Under the pieces are notes generated by a model. It was not told the DNA's origin, did not search any database, and saw only the letters and a program-made list of their open reading frames with translations. From Parcubacteria group bacterium GW2011_GWA2_47_7 (GTDB lineage: Bacteria > Patescibacteriota > Minisyncoccia > Phycocordibacterales > UBA6899), in assembly GCA_000999395.1 (NCBI GenBank), contig LCOM01000016.1, positions 1-10,267 of the forward strand: a stretch of DNA of 10,267 nucleotides. The letters are read 5' to 3'. The position numbers were made by a program, and so were the translations under genes. Positions 1 through 3,978 of this stretch are shown here, piece by piece. Numbering within the stretch: position 1 is the stretch's first letter; the number at the start of each line of letters is the position of its first letter.

Positions 1-16
1 TAGTCTACAAAGCAGT

Positions 17-36
17 CTGTGCGCTTCAGCGCACAG
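17..36. other. Strong hairpin with UUCA loop
   Basis: Positions 17-24 and 29-36 are perfect 8-base complements (CTGTGCGC / GCGCACAG) around the loop TTCA. No T-run follows on the plus strand, so this is not a standard intrinsic terminator. It may be the end of a transcript entering from the left, a processing signal, or a repeat element present elsewhere in the genome. Only the stem is certain. Confidence 0.5.
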
Positions 37-249
37 TGGTTGAATTTACAATTTATTGTCTCAACTAGGAATATACACCCACATATTTTTTCATTTCATC
101 TTGATTGCCCCCTCTGATGATGGAATCTTCAAAAAAATGAGATGCCTTCACCCGGTTACTAGTTCGAGTATTGCCTTATGAAGTGAGAAGGCTATCCTTA
201 TTTTGAGATTTCTTTTCAGCAGTCTATCTATTGTCCTTTCTGTACCTCA
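37..249. other. Non-coding spacer before sulfur operon
   Basis: This stretch is AT-rich and has no open frame with coding character on either strand; short ATG-started frames stop within a few codons. It presumably carries the upstream control region of the sulfide oxidoreductase operon. Nothing else is recognisable. Confidence 0.5.
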
Positions 250-269
250 ATGATAATTTTAAGTATACT
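241..269 (+). promoter_or_regulatory. Candidate promoter for the sulfur operon
   Basis: A -10-like TATACT lies at 264-269. Seventeen bases upstream is a poor -35 (TGTACC, 241-246). A second -10-like GATAAT lies at 252-257 with TTGTCC at 231-236. Transcription from TATACT would begin near 276, downstream of the ATG at 250 and about 25 nt upstream of the GTG at 301, which supports the GTG as start. Motif evidence only. Confidence 0.3.
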
Positions 270-300
270 AATAAAAAGGAATACTAAAGAAATAAATATA

Positions 301-1539
301 GTGAAACAAAAACATATATTGATTTTGGGGGCGGGGACGGCAGGAACGATTGTCGCTAATAAATTAGTTACACCTGCAAAGAAGTACGATTGGAAGGTTA
401 CTATCGTTGATCAATGCGACAAGCATTATTACCAACCGGGATTTTTGATGTATCCGTTTGGGAGATATGATGAAAAAGATTTGGTGCGCGATGAACGGGA
501 TTTTCTTCCCCAGGGAGTTGAGTATCTTCATGATGGCATTTCTAGAATTGACGCAGAACATCAGCGTGTAGAACTGATGCATGGCGATGCTATCGAATAT
601 GATCTCTTAGTCATCGCTACCGGCTCTCGGGTTAATCCCAAAGAAACACCCGGAATGGATGATGGCGAGTGGGGGAAATCGATTATGACGTTTTATGAAT
701 TCGAGGCAGCAAAAGCCCTTCGTGAGATACTCAAGAATTTTAATCAAGGAATATTTGTCGTGCATATTTCCGAGATGCCAATCAAATGCCCCGTTGCTCC
801 GCTTGAGTTCAGTTTTTTGGCGGACGACTATTTCAAAAAGAGAGGAGTTCGCGAACAGATAACGATCAAATATGTAACGCCACTTGATGGGGCTTTTACG
901 AAACCCAAAGCCTCAAAATCCCTAGGGCACTTATTGACGGAAAAGAATATTGAAATCATCCCCGATTTTAACGTGGAGCGCATCGATTCCAAGGCAAAAA
1001 AACTCATTTCTTATGATGGAAAAGAAGTGGGATATGACCTGCTTATTACTGTTCCTGTGACCAAGGGTGATGACGTCATCGGGAGAAGTAACCTCGGTGA
1101 TGAATTGAATTTTGTTCCAACGGATCATCACACGCTTCAATCCAAAGCGCATAAGAATATTTTTGTGATGGGAGATGCAACGGATGTGCCCGCTTCGAAG
1201 GCGGGATCGGTTGCGCATTTTCAGGCGGATACCTTGGTGGATAATATTATTCGGTACTTACAAGGACAAGAACTTGTGGCAAACTTTGATGGGCATGCGA
1301 ACTGTTTTATTGAGACGGGTGGACAGAAGGGTTTGGTGATTGATTTCAATTACGAAATTGAGCCCCTTGAAGGAAATTTTCCTTTTCCGGTAATAGGCCC
1401 TCTTCGGTTATTAAGAGAAGGCAGACTCAATCATGTGGGAAAACTGATTTTCCGGTGGATGTACTGGCACATCATTTTGCGAGGATGGCCCATACCGGGT
1501 ATTTCAAATAAGATGAGTATGTTGGGAAAAAAGAAATAA
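301..1539 (+). CDS. Sulfide:quinone oxidoreductase-like flavoprotein
   Basis: This is a 412-residue FAD-dependent oxidoreductase of the sulfide:quinone oxidoreductase (SQR) type. The family oxidises sulfide to sulfane sulfur or polysulfide at the membrane face and reduces quinone. The N-terminus carries the dinucleotide fold ILGAGTAG (GxGxxG at 10-15) with D37 at the end of the second strand. A second FAD motif, VMGDATD, sits around G291-D292, followed by KAGSVAHFQAD. C163 in KCPVAPLE and C335 in NCFIETG match the two conserved redox cysteines; the only other cysteine is C39, near the FAD fold. The site where many SQRs carry a third cysteine appears to read SIMTFYE. The C-terminus (FRWMYWHIILRGWPIPG) is amphipathic, as in membrane-bound SQRs. 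GTG 301 is chosen because the Rossmann motif then begins at residue 10; ATG 250 would add 17 unrelated residues. It is first in a short operon with sulfur-transfer genes. Type within the SQR family is not certain. Confidence 0.88.
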   Translation: MKQKHILILGAGTAGTIVANKLVTPAKKYDWKVTIVDQCDKHYYQPGFLMYPFGRYDEKDLVRDERDFLPQGVEYLHDGISRIDAEHQRVELMHGDAIEYDLLVIATGSRVNPKETPGMDDGEWGKSIMTFYEFEAAKALREILKNFNQGIFVVHISEMPIKCPVAPLEFSFLADDYFKKRGVREQITIKYVTPLDGAFTKPKASKSLGHLLTEKNIEIIPDFNVERIDSKAKKLISYDGKEVGYDLLITVPVTKGDDVIGRSNLGDELNFVPTDHHTLQSKAHKNIFVMGDATDVPASKAGSVAHFQADTLVDNIIRYLQGQELVANFDGHANCFIETGGQKGLVIDFNYEIEPLEGNFPFPVIGPLRLLREGRLNHVGKLIFRWMYWHIILRGWPIPGISNKMSMLGKKK

Positions 1540-1558
1540 TTATTATAGTGATACATGT

Positions 1559-1864
1559 ATGGCAAACTTAGGTGGAAAAGAAGTAGAAGTTAACGAGGGG
1601 GGGTATGTGATGCATCCCGAGGATTGGGACAAGGCTGTCGCCGGCGATTTGGCAAAAGAGCTTGGCATCAACCTTACTGATGCACACTGGAAGGTGGTGG
1701 ATTATTTACGAGAGCAGCATGGACAGGGAATAGAAATGTCCATTCGTAAGCTTGGAAAGTCTGGAATTGTGGACATCAAGACGCTCTATGAACTCTTTCC
1801 TGGTGGTCCGCTCAAATATGCGGCAAAAATAGCCGGACTGCATAGGCCCACAAGTTGCGTTTAA
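1559..1864 (+). CDS. TusE/DsrC-family sulfur relay protein, single cysteine
   Basis: This 101-residue protein belongs to the TusE/DsrC/DsvC family of small sulfur carriers. Family members hold sulfur as a persulfide on a C-terminal arm: TusE does so in tRNA thiolation, DsrC in dissimilatory sulfite reduction. The family signature is clear: GYVMHPEDWDKAVAGDLAKELGI near the N-terminus, LTDAHWKVVDYLREQ in the middle, and the tail LFPGGPLKYAAKIAGLHRPTSCV. The penultimate C100 is the conserved CysA and the only cysteine. The upstream CysB position of true DsrC, before KIAGL, is alanine. This places it with TusE-like carriers rather than the two-cysteine DsrC partner of sulfite reductase. It starts 19 bases after the flavoprotein stop, with little Shine-Dalgarno sequence. 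No tusBCD or dsrAB lies in the window, so a role as acceptor in sulfide oxidation is inferred from its neighbours. Confidence 0.88.
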   Translation: MANLGGKEVEVNEGGYVMHPEDWDKAVAGDLAKELGINLTDAHWKVVDYLREQHGQGIEMSIRKLGKSGIVDIKTLYELFPGGPLKYAAKIAGLHRPTSCV

Positions 1865-1875
1865 TTAATAAACAT

Positions 1876-2379
1876 ATGGAAAAAAACACTGAAAAACCTA
1901 TAAAAAAAGTCCTCATCGTTTGCTCAAAAGGTTCGCTTGTTGATGTATATCCATCGTTGGTGATGGCGAACGGTGCACTCATGGAAGGCATTGAAGCGGA
2001 ATTATTTTTTACTTTTTTTGGGCTCGATGCGATCACGAAGAAGACAATGCACAAGGTTTGCATGACGCCGGTGGGGAATCCGGCGATGCGATTACCGGGA
2101 ACCACATTTCCTTTTCCTAATATCATCGGCATTATTCCCGGAGTTTCTCTCTTGGCGACGTGGATGATGAAACGAACGATAGAAAAATTAGATATTCCTA
2201 CGAATATAGAATTCATCGATATGATAAGGGCGGGCGGGGGAAAGGTGTGGGGCTGTAAGATGGCGATGGATATGTTCGGTTTAAAAAAAGAAGACTTGCG
2301 TGATGACGTCGATGGGGTGCTCACTATTGGGGAATTTTACGCACGAGCGAGTGCGGATACACAAATTATTTTTACCTAA
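1876..2379 (+). CDS. DsrE2-like sulfurtransferase (DsrE/DsrF/DrsH-like family)
   Basis: This 167-residue protein resembles the DsrE2 branch of the DsrE/DsrF/DrsH-like family. These are sulfane-sulfur carriers, often membrane-attached, that are found with rhodanese, TusA and SQR genes. It begins with VLIVCSKGSLVDVYPSLVMANGALMEG, where C16 lies in the first loop of the fold. A hydrophobic stretch PNIIGIIPGVSLLATWMMK follows in the middle, typical of this branch. C127 in KVWGCKMAMDMFGL is the likely persulfide cysteine; C62 is a third. The end (DDVDGVLTIGEFYARASADTQIIFT) matches the family. ATG 1876, 11 bases after the carrier's stop, is preferred; a TTG at 1855 would overlap the upstream gene and add seven residues. 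Neither has a good ribosome site, so translational coupling is likely. No rhodanese or TusA gene accompanies it here. The family call is firm; the exact sulfur donor and acceptor are inferred. Confidence 0.85.
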   Translation: MEKNTEKPIKKVLIVCSKGSLVDVYPSLVMANGALMEGIEAELFFTFFGLDAITKKTMHKVCMTPVGNPAMRLPGTTFPFPNIIGIIPGVSLLATWMMKRTIEKLDIPTNIEFIDMIRAGGGKVWGCKMAMDMFGLKKEDLRDDVDGVLTIGEFYARASADTQIIFT

Positions 2380-2403
2380 AATTTTCTCTTAAGAGCCTAA
2401 CCT

Positions 2404-2425
2404 GTCGCGACATGCGGTGCGCGAC
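2404..2425. other. GC-rich hairpin after the sulfur operon
   Basis: GTCGCG (2404-2409) and CGCGAC (2420-2425) are perfect complements around a 10-base loop, 24 bases past the stop of the DsrE2-like gene. The following CTTATTTTG is only weakly T-rich. It could be a 3' stabilising stem or an auxiliary terminator ahead of the stronger one at 2459. Confidence 0.4.
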
Positions 2426-2458
2426 CTTATTTTGACAATCGCAGAGAGACCTAAATGG

Positions 2459-2490
2459 AAGCACTCTCCGACGTGAGAGTGCTTTTTTTT
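2459..2490 (+). terminator. Intrinsic terminator of the sulfur operon
   Basis: GCACTCTC (2461-2468) pairs perfectly with GAGAGTGC (2475-2482) around the loop CGACGT, and AA at 2459-2460 extends the stem against the first Ts. Eight Ts follow at 2483-2490. This is a classic rho-independent terminator and closes the three-gene operon. Confidence 0.92.
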
Positions 2491-2671
2491 AACAAAATGA
2501 TTGTGTGTCCCCACCTACACTGAGAATTCGCTTCCATTGAACATTTCTTTTGGAAAATGAATTGTTGACACCCTCCAACCCAGTGGTTCGATAATCGTTG
2601 GCTTGAGAAAGAAGCAGGCAGCAACAGAGAAAGTATCCGAAATCTTTCAGTGCGTTACTTAAGAATTTTGT

Positions 2672-2729
2672 CGTTATGTAGCATCAAGGATTGAATTATG
2701 GCATTATTATTTTACGAGTTTACATAACG
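2672..2729. repeat. Perfect 9-bp inverted repeat flanking a 40-base centre
   Basis: CGTTATGTA (2672-2680) recurs as its exact reverse complement TACATAACG (2721-2729). The right arm overlaps the -35 element of the candidate promoter at 2719-2746. This placement is what a repressor site or two half-operators would look like; it could also form a large stem-loop in a transcript from further upstream. Confidence 0.5.
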
Positions 2730-2746
2730 CAGTTGGCATGTAAGAT
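2719..2746 (+). promoter_or_regulatory. Candidate promoter for the 118-residue protein
   Basis: TTTACA (2719-2724) and TAAGAT (2741-2746) are separated by 16 bases, matching five and four of six consensus positions. Transcription would begin near 2753, giving a leader of about 16 nt before ATG 2769. There is no Shine-Dalgarno sequence in that leader. Confidence 0.45.
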
Positions 2747-2768
2747 GAAATTATCTCGTTAATCACTA

Positions 2769-3125
2769 ATGGCAATCATTATGACACTCAACGAAGGTGC
2801 TTCGAACGACAGGGCATTAAAAACAGTAGAAGAGCTTGTGCGTAATGCAACACGCAATGCAGATATTGAGGGAACCCGAAGGTCTCTCACTGAGATTGTA
2901 AAAAAGGGTGATCCACGATTGGGGACCTATGAGCTTTTGTCTCAGGTAAAGAAACTCGTTATTTTCGATGGTCGCCCACTCCTTCAGGAAAGCCTCGAGG
3001 AGGCGCTCTTGTTGCTTGACTCAGCGAATGCGATTGAAACAACACAAGAAATTATCGATTTACGTGCAAAAGTTGATTGTGAAATAGAGCGTATTGCGCG
3101 TGAAAAAAACATACCGCACTATTAA
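2769..3125 (+). CDS. Unrecognised small helical protein
   Basis: This is a 118-residue protein that I cannot place in a family. It looks soluble and almost wholly alpha-helical, rich in charged residues and leucine, with no signal peptide or membrane segment. Recurring patterns such as ALKTVEELVRNATRNADIEGTRRSLTEIVKKG and LLQESLEEALLLLDSANAIETTQEIIDLRAKVDCEIERIAREK suggest a helical bundle or coiled coil. It has one cysteine, about 15 residues from the end. Coding character is convincing: balanced composition, a length far above chance for this base composition, and its own promoter motif. ATG 2769 and ATG 2781 are both possible starts, neither with a clear ribosome site. It stands alone between a terminated operon and the DoxX-like gene. 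No function is proposed. Confidence 0.65.
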   Translation: MAIIMTLNEGASNDRALKTVEELVRNATRNADIEGTRRSLTEIVKKGDPRLGTYELLSQVKKLVIFDGRPLLQESLEEALLLLDSANAIETTQEIIDLRAKVDCEIERIAREKNIPHY

Positions 3126-3366
3126 TTCACAATACGATAATACAATTGTATGGTGCACGCGGTTGTAATGCTCTCACCGATCAACAATATCCAATGGATG
3201 GTAGGTTAAATTTTCTAGCTGGCGACCGCCAAAAAATTTGTGTCGATGTTTTGCTGGAAATGCTTGGTATGTATTTCGCGGTACATCCTTATCGATGGAA
3301 GCAACATCCACCATATTTTCAGATTGGGTATCAGCGTGGAACAGAACAATTTGCTATACTTCAGTT
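3126..3366. other. Spacer between unknown gene and DoxX-like gene
   Basis: I see no convincing gene here. A 74-codon frame (3146-3370) starts with TTG, has no recognisable motif and runs across the promoter of the next gene, so I treat it as chance. The frame of the DoxX-like gene also stays open back to 3238, but its upstream residues are low-quality sequence without membrane character. Confidence 0.5.
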
Positions 3367-3367
3367 G
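3352..3367 (+). promoter_or_regulatory. Extended -10 promoter at the DoxX-like start
   Basis: TGCTATACT (3352-3360) is an extended -10 element (TGn followed by TATACT). Six bases follow before the GTG at 3367, so transcription would start at or next to the initiation codon. No good -35 lies at the usual distance, which extended -10 promoters tolerate. The GTG also lacks a ribosome site, which fits a leaderless message. Confidence 0.5.
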
Positions 3368-3732
3368 TGACATTAAAAAGAGAGATAATATATAGAGGAC
3401 TAACACTCATCCTCGCTGTAGCCTTCTTCATTTTTGGGACGACCAAACTCATGGGAAGTACGGCACTTATTGACACATCTGTACCCAGAGCACTTGTGTA
3501 TTTCATTGGAGTGGCGCAGGTTGCCGGGGCGCTCGGGATTCTCTTCGGTGCGATCATTCATCGTATATTGCCTCGACTTGCCGCTCTGGGGCTGACGATC
3601 ATTATGGTCGGCGCATTGGTTCTTCATGCTCAAAATAGAGAATTTCTTGAAGCCATTCCCTCGATTCTTCTTTTTCTTTTCCTTCTTTCATATTTGTATC
3701 TCAATATTTCGAAAACCATTTCGGGGAAATAG
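3367..3732 (+). CDS. DoxX-like integral membrane protein
   Basis: This 121-residue protein has four predicted membrane helices, at about residues 8-26, 44-65, 68-88 and 96-114. The motifs AFFIFGTTKLMG in helix one and FIGVAQVAGALGILFGAII in helix two are typical of the DoxX-like superfamily. The name comes from DoxX of archaeal thiosulfate:quinone oxidoreductase, but most bacterial members have unknown roles in membrane redox or stress response. The GTG at 3367 is chosen because the first helix then begins a few residues later and a -10 element lies just upstream; the frame is open back to a TTG at 3238, but that extension contains no helix and no family match. It is monocistronic, with a spacer of about 250 bases to the next gene. 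The nearby sulfide operon makes a redox link tempting, but that is inference. Confidence 0.75.
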   Translation: MTLKREIIYRGLTLILAVAFFIFGTTKLMGSTALIDTSVPRALVYFIGVAQVAGALGILFGAIIHRILPRLAALGLTIIMVGALVLHAQNREFLEAIPSILLFLFLLSYLYLNISKTISGK

Positions 3733-3757
3733 ACATACACAATAAGGGCTTGAGTCA

Positions 3758-3770
3758 CCAAGTAACTTGG
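3758..3770. repeat. Short palindrome, possible operator
   Basis: CCAAGT (3758-3763), a single A, then ACTTGG (3765-3770) form a perfect palindrome with six-base arms. As RNA it would fold only as a short CCAA/TTGG stem, too weak for a terminator, and no T-run follows. It lies 26 bases after the DoxX-like stop and about 210 bases before the histidine kinase start. A dimeric regulator site is possible. Confidence 0.35.
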
Positions 3771-3898
3771 CGAACAGGTTAACGGGACGTGGTCCATTCT
3801 GTGATGGCGATACGCGATGCTCCTTGGGGCATTTGTTTCAAGAGAGGCCTTCGCGTTACTGTCGAGGAGCGCTTCATGAACCCTTCATTGACAAATCA

Positions 3899-3904
3899 TA
3901 TAAT
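3899..3904 (+). promoter_or_regulatory. Consensus -10 upstream of the hybrid kinase
   Basis: TATAAT at 3899-3904 is an exact consensus -10. A TTGACA lies at 3888-3893 but only five bases away, so it cannot be its -35. It could instead pair with the extended -10 TGTTAAAAT (3912-3920) at a long spacing. Transcription from TATAAT would start near 3911, downstream of the GTG at 3907, which argues for a kinase start further in. Confidence 0.45.
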
Positions 3905-3978
3905 CAGTGTCTGTTAAAATAATACATCTCGTCTGCCCTCGATGTGATGTGAGTTTTCTGTCGGCAATCCAATTATAT

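Larger units (their letters stand above)
2491..2768. other. Non-coding spacer with regulatory motifs
   Basis: No reading frame with coding character is visible in these 278 bases. The stretch holds a promoter-like pair, TTGACA (2565-2570) and GATAAT (2590-2595), with a long 19-base spacer. Nearer the next gene are a long inverted repeat and a second promoter, listed separately. If the upstream promoter is used, the next gene would have a leader of about 165 nt. Confidence 0.45.

Noticed and set aside
250..300. ATG 250 as the start of the SQR-like gene
   Set aside because: It adds 17 residues before the FAD fold that match nothing in the family, and the TATACT at 264-269 would start transcription downstream of it. 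GTG 301 places the Rossmann motif at the usual distance from the N-terminus.
1812..2324. 170-codon minus-strand frame
   Set aside because: It lies opposite the DsrE2-like gene, whose plus-strand product has clear family motifs; the minus product is repetitive in Ser, Ile and Phe and resembles nothing.
3238..3366. N-terminal extension of the DoxX-like protein
   Set aside because: The frame is open, but the added residues lack membrane character and family similarity, and the extended -10 element lies inside the extension.
3146..3370. 74-codon plus-strand frame starting at TTG
   Set aside because: It has no recognisable motif and no ribosome site, and it runs across the promoter and start of the DoxX-like gene in another frame.
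3888..3904. TTGACA and TATAAT read as one promoter upstream of the kinase
   Set aside because: The two elements are only five bases apart; a sigma-70 promoter needs about 17. The TATAAT may still work with another upstream element.
3907..3978. GTG 3907 as the kinase start, giving a CPRC motif near the N-terminus
   Set aside because: The GTG lies three bases from a consensus TATAAT and would precede the predicted transcript start. The CPRC pair is probably chance translation of the leader; two ATGs lie just before the first helix.
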